Positions 1 to 7,895 of a stretch of DNA of 64,000 bases are shown here, piece after piece. How positions within the stretch are numbered: position 1 is the stretch's first letter; each line of letters begins with the position of its first letter. This DNA is from Pseudomonadota bacterium (GTDB lineage: Bacteria > Pseudomonadota > Gammaproteobacteria > Steroidobacterales > Steroidobacteraceae): assembly GCA_025357635.1 (NCBI GenBank), contig JANXOV010000004.1, positions 62,001 through 126,000 on the forward strand, in the 5' to 3' direction. The notes beneath the pieces are model-generated. The model saw only the letters and a program-made list of their open reading frames with translations, made no database searches and was not told where the DNA came from. The position numbers and the translations under genes were made by a program.

Positions 1-1175
1 TAGTCCGTGATGGAGACAAAGGTGGTGCCGCCGCCCAGGTCCCACTCGACACGGCCATCCAGGCCCGAGGTTTTGGTGAAGCCCTGATCCTTGAAGGCGA
101 AATCACCGCTCGTGGCCCAGCCCTTGGGATTGGAATCCAGGTAACCGAAGAAATCCCCGCCTGGCACCGGACGGCCCGGAAGCCCCAGTCCGCCGCCGGG
201 CAGGAAGGAGCTGCCGTCGAAGACGTTGCCGCCCGCGTCACCATTGCCCTGGATGGAAAATCGCGTCTCGTTGGCCGGCGTGTTGATCACATTGATGAGT
301 TCACCGTTCTGATCCGCAACGGCAATCGTGGATTTGGCCTTGTACGGGCCAGTGCCCAGCGTGCTGTGGGCATGGTTGACGGACAGCCGCAGCAGCACGG
401 AATCGCTGGCCTTAAAATCCAGCGTGCCACGCACCGCGTAGGTGTTGTCATCACCCATATTTGCACCGGCACCGGCGCCCGGCGATGCGCCGCCGAGTCC
501 GGCCGGCGCCTGCGAGGGGTACAGATTTTTCAGGTACCCGGGATGCTCGTTGTAGAACGCCGCGACACGGCCGGCGAAGCGATCGCTGAACGGACCGCCG
601 ACGGCGGCCTCGATGCGCTTGGAGAATGCATTCGTGTCGCTGTCGAACACGCCGAAGGTGACGCTGGCATAGCCGTCAACCTTAGTGAAGCTCGGCTTCT
701 TCGACAAGTAATGAACCAGGCCGCCCGTGGCATTGCGTCCGAACAGCGTACCCTGTGGGCCTTTAAGGATTTCGACGCGCTCGATGTCGTAGACGCCGAA
801 CGTCTGCGCTTGCGCTATCGCAATGTAGCCTTCATCCAGGTACACGGCGTTTGGCGCTTCGACAATGTCATTGAAATCGTTCTGAGTGACGCCACGGATC
901 GTGAACTGCGTGTTCTGCCCCGCAAGGTTGCCCGAGATGTGTACGCCCGGCGTGTAGGCAGCAATGTCGAAGCTGGAGGTGACGCCGAATTCACGCAGCT
1001 GATCGCCGCTGTAGGCGGCGATGGCGATACCCACGTCCTGCACGTTCTGCTCACGCTTTTGCGCCGAGACCACGATCTCCTCCAGGACGCTCTCTGCTTG
1101 CACGGTCCCGGCTGGAAATGCCATAAAACCAAACAAAATTCCTGCAAATGCCGCATTGCGGCCGTAGTTACTCAT
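1..1175 (-). CDS. TonB-dependent outer-membrane receptor, N-terminal part (runs off window)
   Basis: The frame is open from the ATG at 1173-1175 to the window edge and encodes about 391 residues of a TonB-dependent receptor. A Sec-type signal peptide ends near residue 26 (FPAGTVQA). It is followed by a TonB-box-like stretch (EEIVVSAQKREQ) and the plug domain. Plug hallmarks are IRGVTQNDF, VYLDEGY, and DIERVEILKGPQGTLFGRNA followed by TGG; the early beta-barrel follows. A GGGAGA Shine-Dalgarno sits about 8 bases upstream of the start. The VYLDEGYI and ATGGLVHYLSKKP variants resemble the large TonB receptor group common in sphingomonads and Steroidobacter relatives. The substrate cannot be read from sequence. 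It is divergent from a MarR-type regulator that might control it. Confidence 0.93.
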   Translation of the reverse strand, partial: MSNYGRNAAFAGILFGFMAFPAGTVQAESVLEEIVVSAQKREQNVQDVGIAIAAYSGDQLREFGVTSSFDIAAYTPGVHISGNLAGQNTQFTIRGVTQNDFNDIVEAPNAVYLDEGYIAIAQAQTFGVYDIERVEILKGPQGTLFGRNATGGLVHYLSKKPSFTKVDGYASVTFGVFDSDTNAFSKRIEAAVGGPFSDRFAGRVAAFYNEHPGYLKNLYPSQAPAGLGGASPGAGAGANMGDDNTYAVRGTLDFKASDSVLLRLSVNHAHSTLGTGPYKAKSTIAVADQNGELINVINTPANETRFSIQGNGDAGGNVFDGSSFLPGGGLGLPGRPVPGGDFFGYLDSNPKGWATSGDFAFKDQGFTKTSGLDGRVEWDLGGGTTFVSITD

Positions 1176-1329
1176 GTGTCATTTCTCCCGTGAATGCGAA
1201 CAACACCGCGATGCTGTCATCCCTAAACCAATTCTAACCGTTGTTTTAATCTTTACTTTGCTTTCTAATTCTATAGTTCAGCCGCGCGCCGTTCAAGTAT
1301 CATCGCCGCCGCGAATCAATGGAGAGCGT

Positions 1330-1896
1330 ATGCGCATTGCATCAAAGTCGAAGCCGCCAATGTCCGCAAAAGCCCAGAAGGGACTGGACAAGCACTGGCA
1401 TCTGGCCACGAATGAATTTGAGGTGGGGCTGACGGAGTTGGAGTTCTCGATCTTCCGAGTCTCCGCCGCCTTCGAGCGCTGGCAGTCCGATTGCCTGGGC
1501 TGCTGCAATGGCCAGCCGTTCTCCGGCACGGATACGGCGGTGTTGCACGTGATCCGCATGCATGACCGGCCCAAGAGCATCTCCGAGATCGGCAGGCTCT
1601 TGAAGCGCGACGATCAGTCGAACCTGCAGTATGGCGTGCGCAAACTGCTCAAAGCCGGACTGATCGAAAAAACCCAGGGTGCGGGCAGCAAGCGCGACGT
1701 GACCTATCGCGTGACGCAGAGGGGACGCGAGGTCACCGACCAATACGCGGTGTTTCGGCGCGAGCTGCTGATCTCGATGACGCGCAACACCGCCGTCGGC
1801 ACCGACTTCGAATCGATAGCCAGGGCATTGAACATGATGTCCGCGCTGTACGATCAGGCCTCCTGCATCGCCGCGACACATCGCATGGCGCCGTAG
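1330..1896 (+). CDS. MarR-like winged-helix transcriptional regulator (COG5631-like)
   Basis: This 188-residue protein has a winged-helix core. The recognition region is SISEIGRLLKRDDQSNLQYG, followed by RKLLKAGLIEKTQ and the wing GSKRDVTYRVTQRGREV. The upstream part (CLGCCNGQPFSGTDTAVLHV) is typical of the COG5631 predicted MarR-type regulators. I chose the ATG at 1330 because GGAGAG lies 3-8 bases before it; the frame stays open back to 1174, but that part is low-complexity and overlaps the divergent receptor start. The gene converges on a flavin monooxygenase with only 12 bases between the stop codons. Regulators of this type often sit beside such enzymes, so that gene or the divergent receptor is the likely target. 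The ligand is unknown. Confidence 0.85.
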   Translation: MRIASKSKPPMSAKAQKGLDKHWHLATNEFEVGLTELEFSIFRVSAAFERWQSDCLGCCNGQPFSGTDTAVLHVIRMHDRPKSISEIGRLLKRDDQSNLQYGVRKLLKAGLIEKTQGAGSKRDVTYRVTQRGREVTDQYAVFRRELLISMTRNTAVGTDFESIARALNMMSALYDQASCIAATHRMAP

Positions 1897-1908
1897 CAGC
1901 GCACGCCG

Positions 1909-3027
1909 CTAGGCGATCGGGGCTGCCGGGCTGCGCAAGCCCTTGCGCTCCAGCCGCGGCAGCACCTCATCGCGAAAGTAAGGGAATTCCTTCGCGTAGT
2001 CGACGAAACTCAGCGTGGTGCCGGCGAACCCCGCCGCCGTTATCCTGGCCATCTCGTCAGCAATGGTGTCCGGATCTCCGACCAGCGGGTACGTGCCATG
2101 ACCTGCAGCAAAACGCCCGCGCATGGTGCGCAAGGCCTCAGCCGGGAAGGACTGCGCGTGCAGACCCTGCAGCCGCATCAGGTTATCAACCGCATCCCAA
2201 TCGGCGTGCTCCTCGGAGTAGTAGCGGTAGTATTCCTCGGCCTCCTTCTTCGTGGGCCGGCACACCGAATGGCACAATGTGAACACGCCGGTATTGCGGC
2301 CCGCCCTGGCTGCCGCGGCCTTGATCGTCGCCACTTCAGTCTTGGATTGCCCCAGATCCACACAAATGGCGAAAAGGTAGTCGGCGTTGCGGACCGCGAA
2401 CTCGCGTCCTTCCCCCGAACCCGCGGCATTCATGATGGGCGGCGTCCCGTCGAACGGATGCGGAAAACCGTAGATGCCTTTCAGGTTGAAGAAGGCGCCG
2501 TGCCAATCGAATGCCTTGTCGCCTGACCAGATTTTCTTCACCACATCGAACCACTCCTGCGCCAGCGCATAGCGGTCGGAATGCTTCTCCGGTAGCGGCA
2601 TGCCGAAGGCCTCGTACTCCGGCTTATTCCAGCCGGCGACGACGTTCAGACCAAGACGGCCGCGTCCCAATTGATCGGCGGTGGCTAACTGCTTGGCGGC
2701 GACCACCGGGTGAATGAAGGCGGTGTGCACAGTCGCAAACACGTTGATGCGGCGAGTGCGGGCCAGCAAGCCCGTCGCCCAGGTGATGGTTTCCAATACG
2801 CTGCCGTGAAAATCCGTTTCACCTCCGTAGCCGATCCAGCGCGCGATGGGCAGAAGAAACTCGATGCCAGCCTCGTCGGCAAGCCGCCCCAGCTCCAGGT
2901 TGTTGTCCCAAGAGTTGACCCAGCGCTCCGGCACCTTCGTGACCGCCATGCCGCTGGAACAGTTCGGCGAGAAAAAACCGAGCTTGAGTCGATTGCCGCC
3001 AAGAATAGGTGACTGTTTTGCGCCCAT
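1909..3027 (-). CDS. LLM-class FMNH2-dependent monooxygenase, RutA/SsuD-like
   Basis: The 372-residue product is a bacterial luciferase-like TIM-barrel flavin monooxygenase. RutA-like landmarks include LKLGFFSPN near the N-terminus, IGYGGETDFHG, RINVFATVHTAFIHP, and the conserved LGLNVVAGWNKPEYEAFG segment (RutA has NLVTGWQKPEYEQMG). PLVGDPDTIADEM is near the C-terminus. Family enzymes use reduced flavin and O2 to open or oxidise pyrimidines, sulfones or sulfonates; the substrate here is unassigned. The ATG at 3027 is preceded by GAGGAG at 7-bp spacing, so the in-frame extension to 3120 is unlikely to be translated. A flavin reductase partner is not in this window. Its promoter region carries two inverted repeats. 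Confidence 0.88.
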   Translation of the reverse strand: MGAKQSPILGGNRLKLGFFSPNCSSGMAVTKVPERWVNSWDNNLELGRLADEAGIEFLLPIARWIGYGGETDFHGSVLETITWATGLLARTRRINVFATVHTAFIHPVVAAKQLATADQLGRGRLGLNVVAGWNKPEYEAFGMPLPEKHSDRYALAQEWFDVVKKIWSGDKAFDWHGAFFNLKGIYGFPHPFDGTPPIMNAAGSGEGREFAVRNADYLFAICVDLGQSKTEVATIKAAAARAGRNTGVFTLCHSVCRPTKKEAEEYYRYYSEEHADWDAVDNLMRLQGLHAQSFPAEALRTMRGRFAAGHGTYPLVGDPDTIADEMARITAAGFAGTTLSFVDYAKEFPYFRDEVLPRLERKGLRSPAAPIA

Positions 3028-3062
3028 GGACTGCTCCTCTGTTGTACGTAAAACATGCCACA

Positions 3063-3120
3063 AATTAATCGTTAATTCAACATTATAAAAGTGCAACAAC
3101 CGGAGAGCATTCGGTTGCAC
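3063..3120 (-). promoter_or_regulatory. Candidate promoter/operator region of the flavin monooxygenase gene
   Basis: A perfect palindrome, AATTAA-TCG-TTAATT, occupies 3063-3077, just downstream (minus strand) of a TATAAT hexamer at 3082-3087. A second inverted repeat has arms GTGCAAC (3091-3097) and GTTGCAC (3114-3120) and covers the expected -35 area. The AT-rich palindrome is similar in size and symmetry to MarR-family operators. That the convergent MarR-type regulator binds here is inference. Confidence 0.5.
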
Positions 3121-3147
3121 GGCTCGAGGGGGATGGTCAAGGATTGA

Positions 3148-3915
3148 CTAAGGCGCCGGACAACCCTTGATTTCCAGGCGAACGATGCGGTTCGCCACGG
3201 CGCCGGCCTCGCCTTGCAGATCGGCCGGGTTCAACAACCCTTCCGTGGATTTCAAGTCGATGTCGATCCAGAAAACATTGCCCGCGCGTTTGCGGTCGGA
3301 CACCCGGGGCTTGAATCCAAGGCTTTGCGCCAATGCGACCCGGCCCTGTGCGCGCTTGGGTTCGCTGAACAATCCCAGCGAGATGACCGGCGCTTCTTCC
3401 GGACCGGGCATTTCCAACGCATCCTCGATGCCGGCCTTTTTTAGCTTCTCCAGCGCTTGCTCGGCAAGCTCGCGCTCTCCTGGCTGCGGCAGATAAACCC
3501 AGACGCCGGCCCACACCTCGCCCTCGGCCACGCGCTGCCGCGGACCGTAACCGCGCGCGCGCAGCGAAGTGGCGGATCGCGAGGCTTCAGCAACATCGCG
3601 AAACGGTCCGATGCTGATGCAGCGCCTGACGTTGGTCAGCAGCGATGCGTTTTGGTCATCGCTTTGCGCCTCCGCGCCGGAACCCGCCGCCGGCGAACCG
3701 CGCACGTTCACACCTTCGGAACTGTCCTGATGCAGCACCTCGGCCGAGGCGCTGCGCGCATTGGCGAGCTGCGGCACTTCTGATGCAAGCCGGATGGTGG
3801 ACACCGGCGCCGCGCCTGACGGTGCGGAAGCGCTTGCGGAGAAATTGCGCGCCCATAAAAAGTAGCTGGTGTTGGCGAGCACCAAGGCAAGCACGCAGGC
3901 CTTGAGCAGCGTCAT
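3148..3915 (-). CDS. SPOR-domain envelope protein
   Basis: This 255-residue protein starts with one membrane segment (LLKACVLALVLANTSYFLWA, residues 3-22), then a Ser/Ala-rich linker, then a SPOR-like domain from about residue 98 (RCISIGPFRDVAEASR, GYGPRQRVAE, WVYLPQP). A second, weaker repeat-like stretch follows (VISLGLFSEPKRAQGR, LGFKPRV). SPOR domains bind denuded septal peptidoglycan, so an inner-membrane-anchored periplasmic cell-wall role is likely. The start overlaps the birA stop as ATGA, so the two are translationally coupled. In many gammaproteobacteria a similar gene follows birA and coaX; no coaX lies between them here. Confidence 0.82.
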   Translation of the reverse strand: MTLLKACVLALVLANTSYFLWARNFSASASAPSGAAPVSTIRLASEVPQLANARSASAEVLHQDSSEGVNVRGSPAAGSGAEAQSDDQNASLLTNVRRCISIGPFRDVAEASRSATSLRARGYGPRQRVAEGEVWAGVWVYLPQPGERELAEQALEKLKKAGIEDALEMPGPEEAPVISLGLFSEPKRAQGRVALAQSLGFKPRVSDRKRAGNVFWIDIDLKSTEGLLNPADLQGEAGAVANRIVRLEIKGCPAP

Positions 3916-4901
3916 GCGTCCGCCTGAATCCGCAGCGAGGCTTCTCCGGAGACGAACTTGCGCAGCGTGCCTCCGATATCGAGCAGCAGGCCGCCGTCTT
4001 CATCGATGCCGGCCGCCGTGCCGGACAATTTCTCCGCCCCCAACAGCACATTCACCGGACGATGACGCAGGGCATCCAACCCCAGCCATTCGTCGCGGAA
4101 CGGCGCAAAGCCACGGGCCGCAAACTTTCGCAGTACGCCCAGCAGTTCATCGATGATGGCGCCGGCCAGGGCGTTGCGCGAAGGCTTGACCGCGCAGGCT
4201 TGCACCAGACCCGCCGCCGACACACCGGTGCTTTGAATGACGCGCAGCGCCTCAGGTGAAGGATCGAGGTTCATTCCCACGCCGATCACCACGAACGCAG
4301 GTCCGCCCGCTTCCGAACGCATCTCGATCAAGATGCCGCCGATCTTCTTGTCGCGAAACCAGATGTCATTGGGCCACTTCAATCCGACGTGCTGAGCGCC
4401 GAATCTGCGCGCCGCGCGCGCCACGCCCACGCCCACCGCCAGACTCAGCGCGGACAAGTCCTTCGGCGTTTCCGCAAAACTCCAGCTCATCGACAGCGCC
4501 AAGCCTTCCCCAAACGCATTGATCCACGGCCGGCCGCGGCGGCCGCGGCCTTGTGTCTGCAGCTCGGCGGCACAGGCGAACGCGGAGCCGGGCGGCGGAT
4601 GCTCACCTTCGAGCAGCAGCGTGTTGGTGGACTCAACTTCGAAATGCAATTGCAGCTGCGCCAGCGCCGCCTTGCGCCCGGCACTGATGTCGCGCCCGAT
4701 GCGCGCGGCGTCCAGCAACTCGACCGGCGCCGCGAGCCGGTAGCCAGCGCGCGCCTGCGCCTGTACGCCGATGCCGTGGCTGCGCAGCCGCTCGATGCTT
4801 TTCCACACGGCTGTGCGGCTCACCTGCAGGTGTTCGGCCAGGCGTTCACCGGAATGCACACCGCCATCGGCAAGAAGCCGGAGCAGTTCAGGCGCGCTCA
4901 T
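3912..4901 (-). CDS. birA: Bifunctional biotin-protein ligase / biotin operon repressor BirA
   Basis: The 329-residue protein joins an N-terminal winged helix (GERLAEHLQVSRTAVWKSIE) to a class II biotin ligase domain. The biotinyl-AMP loop is GRGRRGR (about residues 118-124), followed by ALSMSW, LKWPNDIWF with the catalytic lysine, KIGGILIEM and VIGVGMNLD. It attaches biotin to acetyl-CoA carboxylase carrier protein and may repress biotin genes. I placed the start at 4901, where ATGA overlaps the plsY stop; an in-frame ATG at 4925 would add eight residues. The DNA-binding domain is intact, so repressor activity is plausible. Confidence 0.95.
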   Translation of the reverse strand: MSAPELLRLLADGGVHSGERLAEHLQVSRTAVWKSIERLRSHGIGVQAQARAGYRLAAPVELLDAARIGRDISAGRKAALAQLQLHFEVESTNTLLLEGEHPPPGSAFACAAELQTQGRGRRGRPWINAFGEGLALSMSWSFAETPKDLSALSLAVGVGVARAARRFGAQHVGLKWPNDIWFRDKKIGGILIEMRSEAGGPAFVVIGVGMNLDPSPEALRVIQSTGVSAAGLVQACAVKPSRNALAGAIIDELLGVLRKFAARGFAPFRDEWLGLDALRHRPVNVLLGAEKLSGTAAGIDEDGGLLLDIGGTLRKFVSGEASLRIQADA

Positions 4902-5542
4902 GGGGAGCGCGGCCGCAGCAGCCACACCTTGCGCGCGCGATTCTCAGTCCCCGCCCACATGCGCTGCAGATTGCCGCGATGTGTGTAGATGATGAAGGCG
5001 GCGGTGAGCACGCTGAACAATAGAAACGGCAAGTCGTCGGGCGTGCGCAACCAGACCGTGGCGACCAGGCAAAGACCCGCGAGCATGCTCGCGAGACCGA
5101 CGAAACCGGTGAGCACCAGCACCAGGGTCCAGGCGCACAGCAGCGGGATCAACGCCCACGGATGCAGCGTCGTCACCACGCCGACCACCGTAGCCACGCC
5201 CTTGCCGCCGCGGAAGTCGAACCACAATGGATACACATGCCCGACGATCACGGCGCCGGCGCAGCACACTTGCAGCCATTCGCGCGACACGCCTGGGTCG
5301 ATGCCCACGCCGGGAATCAGCAGCGGCGGCAGTACGGCGACGGCGAACACACCTTTGAGAATATCGATGAGCAATACCGCGATGCCAAAGGCCTTGCCCT
5401 GCGTGCGCAGCGCATTGGTGCCGCCCGCGTTGCCGCTGCCCATGGTGCGAATGTCCACCTTGCGCAAGCGCCCGATGACGAGACTGCCGAGGATGGCGCC
5501 GATGAAATATGCCAGCAGCGTCTTGATGCCCAGTTCCAACAT
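4898..5542 (-). CDS. plsY: Glycerol-3-phosphate acyltransferase PlsY
   Basis: This 214-residue polytopic membrane protein transfers acyl from acyl-phosphate to glycerol-3-phosphate, the first step of phosphatidic acid synthesis. The PlsY motifs are present: GSGNAGGTNALR (about residues 36-47), the HVYPLWFDFRGGKGVAT segment with its glycine-rich loop, and a third motif near the C-terminus (IIYTHRGNLQRMWAGTENR). Several hydrophobic helices (LLAYFIGAILGSLVIG and others) fit the family topology, and the length is normal. It is the first gene of a coupled plsY-birA-SPOR operon. A 27-base gap separates it from the upstream CtlX-like gene. Confidence 0.96.
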   Translation of the reverse strand: MLELGIKTLLAYFIGAILGSLVIGRLRKVDIRTMGSGNAGGTNALRTQGKAFGIAVLLIDILKGVFAVAVLPPLLIPGVGIDPGVSREWLQVCCAGAVIVGHVYPLWFDFRGGKGVATVVGVVTTLHPWALIPLLCAWTLVLVLTGFVGLASMLAGLCLVATVWLRTPDDLPFLLFSVLTAAFIIYTHRGNLQRMWAGTENRARKVWLLRPRSP

Positions 5543-5569
5543 GCGGCGCAGTTTATGCCATTTTCACTT

Positions 5570-6505
5570 TCAAGCCGGCGGCAAATGAACTTCGGCCAGC
5601 ATGCAGCGCACGCTGCCGCCGCCGATGCGTTCGATGGTGGGGATTTTCGCCGCGACGATGCGGCCGTGGCCTTCCAGCGCGCGTCGCTGACGCGCATCCA
5701 GATGTTCCCAGGCCAGCGCCGAGACGGCGATCACCGGCCCGTTGCGGGAATTCAATTCCAGCAGATTGCCCGCAAAGCATTGCATCTGCGCCATCGATAT
5801 TTGCAGCAGTTCGCGCCCGCCCTCACGCAGCAATGCCGTGACGCTCGCCCGGCTTTCCGGCGAGGGTATCGACTCCGCGCACAGCACCGCGAACGCCTTG
5901 CCCACCGACATGACCACGTTGGTGTGGTAGACGGGAGTGCCATCGGGGCCCAGGGCCTCAAAGCTGATCACGCGGTAATCCAGCTGCTGCGCGAAATCCG
6001 CCACGACATCGAGCTGGGTGCGCGGCGATGAGCAGGCGTAGGCCATCCGCGCCGGCCGGTCCAGGACCAGGCTGCCCGTGCCTTCGAGAAACTTATCGTC
6101 CGCTTCGTGATGTGTCAGATCGACGGTGCGGGTGATGCGCATGCCGCCCTCGTGCGCCACGTGCCGGATCAGATCCTCACGCCGCTCCAGCCGCCGGTTG
6201 GGCGCCAGCATGGGATACAGCACCACCGTGCCATCGGCGTGGAAGCTGACCCAGTTGTTGGGAAACACGGCATCCGGCGTGGGCGGTGCGGCAGTGTCGG
6301 CGCCGATGATGACCTGCACACCGGCATCCTGCAGCGCGCCGGCCAGTCCATCGAATTCACGCAGTGCCGCCGCCTCTGCGGCGCCGGCATCGCCCGCCGA
6401 TCCGGGGTTTTGAAACGCATTTGAGCCGGCCGTCTGCGCATTGAATCCGAAGCTCGCCGGGCGGACCATCAGCACGGCGCCGGCCGTCTGCGGCTCGGCG
6501 CTCAT
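5570..6505 (-). CDS. CtlX-like citrulline/amidino hydrolase (arginine deiminase-related)
   Basis: The 311-residue product belongs to the guanidino-group-modifying (pentein-fold) family related to CtlX. Visible landmarks are VLMVRPASFGFN at the N-terminus, DAVFPNNWVSFHADGTVVLYP, HHEADDKFLEGTGSLVLDR, PVYHTNVVMSVG with the catalytic histidine, and GGGSVRCMLAEV with the catalytic cysteine near the C-terminus. Family members hydrolyse citrulline or related amidines in the cytoplasm. The start at 6505 overlaps the anti-sigma stop (ATGA). A metabolic hydrolase as third gene of a sigma/anti-sigma operon is unusual and may simply reflect co-transcription. Confidence 0.87.
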   Translation of the reverse strand: MSAEPQTAGAVLMVRPASFGFNAQTAGSNAFQNPGSAGDAGAAEAAALREFDGLAGALQDAGVQVIIGADTAAPPTPDAVFPNNWVSFHADGTVVLYPMLAPNRRLERREDLIRHVAHEGGMRITRTVDLTHHEADDKFLEGTGSLVLDRPARMAYACSSPRTQLDVVADFAQQLDYRVISFEALGPDGTPVYHTNVVMSVGKAFAVLCAESIPSPESRASVTALLREGGRELLQISMAQMQCFAGNLLELNSRNGPVIAVSALAWEHLDARQRRALEGHGRIVAAKIPTIERIGGGSVRCMLAEVHLPPA

Positions 6506-7275
6506 CCCGGCTGCGCCGTCACCAGAATGTGCTCGCGCCGCGACACCACCACCCCGCCCGGCTTTTCCAGGGTGACGGCAAACAGTTTGGCGCGGCGCAC
6601 GGGCAGCACCGCCCGGATGGGCACCAGCACCTCGGTGGCGCCGGCCGGAACGTCGAACACACCGCCATCGACCGGGTATCGCTCGTCGCGCTCGGCATCG
6701 AAAATCCACAATTGATACTGATGCGCCACAGGGTCGTTGCGGGTCATGCCCACGAAACGCATGACGCCGCGCTGCGTCGCTGGATTCCATACCAGATCCC
6801 CGGAGACGGCGCCGGCGTTGGGATCGGCCGTCGCTGTCCAGGTGATCCGGATCGAGTCTGCCCGCGCCAGCAATTCGGCCCGCATCGCCTGTGGCGAAGG
6901 CGCAGCCGTGGGGCGCATTTGGGCAGCCCGATTTCCTATGAACAGCGCAACCAGCAGACAGGCAGCGGCAGCCCACCATCCCATCATGGCGGGCGCGCGC
7001 CGTGCCGCAATGGTTCCAACGGGTGCGCGTGCCGGGGCGAAATGCCGCTCGGCATCCTGCAGCAGCCGCTGCCGCAGCGTCTCGGGCAGGGGCTGCGCCG
7101 GATGCAGTCCGGTCATGCCGACCGCCGCGGCCGCCATCTCGAATCGCTGCAACTCAGCCTGGACCGGTATCCCGCTGCCGTTCAGCGCCGACTCTTCCTC
7201 GGCGGACAGCCCTTCAAGTGCCTTCTTGATGATCAGATCGATCATGGCTTCATTCGCTTGCATGGGATCGTTCAT
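6502..7275 (-). CDS. Anti-sigma factor, RskA-type (anti-sigma-K)
   Basis: The 257-residue protein has a cytoplasmic N-terminal half (KKALEGLSAEEESALNG, then PETLRQRLLQDAERHF), a single transmembrane helix at about residues 90-107 (WWAAAACLLVALFIGN), and a periplasmic domain. That domain carries the RskA C-terminal signature (QYQLWIFDAERDERYPVDGG, then FDVPAGATEVLVPI, LFAVTLEKPGG). RskA proteins hold their ECF sigma factor at the membrane until proteolysis releases it. The ATG at 7275 overlaps the sigma stop as ATGA, giving co-translation with its partner. No zinc-binding HxxxCxxC motif is present, as in other RskA proteins. Confidence 0.9.
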   Translation of the reverse strand: MNDPMQANEAMIDLIIKKALEGLSAEEESALNGSGIPVQAELQRFEMAAAAVGMTGLHPAQPLPETLRQRLLQDAERHFAPARAPVGTIAARRAPAMMGWWAAAACLLVALFIGNRAAQMRPTAAPSPQAMRAELLARADSIRITWTATADPNAGAVSGDLVWNPATQRGVMRFVGMTRNDPVAHQYQLWIFDAERDERYPVDGGVFDVPAGATEVLVPIRAVLPVRRAKLFAVTLEKPGGVVVSRREHILVTAQPG

Positions 7276-7832
7276 GCGCCAACCCCCTGGGACAGACCGT
7301 CGCCGTCGAGATTCATCGCTTGCCGGACCTTGATGAGCCCGCGGCGCATGAAGGTCTTGACGGTCCCCAAGGGCAGCTTCAGGCGGCCGGCGATTTCGGA
7401 CTGACTCAAGCCGTGCAGCAGGCTCAACTCCAGCACCTGCCGCTGCTCGGGACGCAGCTGGGAAACCGCACGCGCAGCCTGCTCGGCTTCGGCAGAGACT
7501 TCGACCGACTCTGCCGGTTCGCCTTGCGCGGCGTCCATCAGGGTGTCGTCGGACACGGTCGGTGGTTCGGTATTGAACTTGCGCAGCCGGTCGATCAAAC
7601 GCCGCCGCGCGATCATCGCGACGAACATCTTTTCCGACCCCTGGGACGCGTCGTAGCGCGATGCGCTGCGCCAAAGATCCGTGAAAATGTCCTGGGTGGC
7701 GTCTTCGGCGTCGGCGGCCGTGCGCGACAGGCGGCGCGCCAGCCCCCAGACCAGGGGGCCGAATTCATCAATGCACTGACGCATGGCGCCAGGCTCGCCG
7801 CGGGCTATGCGATTGAACAACGAGGGGCTCAT
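7272..7832 (-). CDS. ECF RNA polymerase sigma factor (SigK-like)
   Basis: This sigma-70 family protein of about 186 residues has region 2 (DAEDATQDIFTDLWRSASRY, then ARRRLIDRLRK) and region 4 (PEQRQVLELSLLHGLSQSEI, then AGRLKLPLGTVKTFMRRGL) with an acidic linker between them. It would direct RNA polymerase to a small stress regulon and is paired with the adjacent RskA-type anti-sigma factor. I use the ATG at 7832; a TTG one codon upstream is also possible. The gene is divergent from opgG across 63 bases that contain an inverted repeat at 7844-7871, a possible autoregulatory or shared control site. Confidence 0.92.
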   Translation of the reverse strand: MSPSLFNRIARGEPGAMRQCIDEFGPLVWGLARRLSRTAADAEDATQDIFTDLWRSASRYDASQGSEKMFVAMIARRRLIDRLRKFNTEPPTVSDDTLMDAAQGEPAESVEVSAEAEQAARAVSQLRPEQRQVLELSLLHGLSQSEIAGRLKLPLGTVKTFMRRGLIKVRQAMNLDGDGLSQGVGA

Positions 7833-7843
7833 CAATGCCGTAA

Positions 7844-7871
7844 ATACCTTAATGCCGATTCAACAAGGTAT
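7844..7871. promoter_or_regulatory. Inverted repeat between the ECF sigma gene and opgG
   Basis: Perfect 7-bp arms ATACCTT (7844-7850) and AAGGTAT (7865-7871) are separated by 14 bases, a centre-to-centre distance of 21 bases or two helical turns. The site lies 11 bases before the sigma start and 24 bases before the opgG GTG. It has the geometry of a dimer-binding operator for the divergent promoters; no binding protein can be named. Confidence 0.4.
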
Positions 7872-7895
7872 CATTGAAATCATGCCAGAGAGCGA

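Noticed and set aside
3148..4901. Missing coaX between birA and the SPOR gene as a deletion scar
   Set aside because: birA and the SPOR gene overlap cleanly by ATGA with both proteins complete, so this is a different gene order and not a visible deletion.
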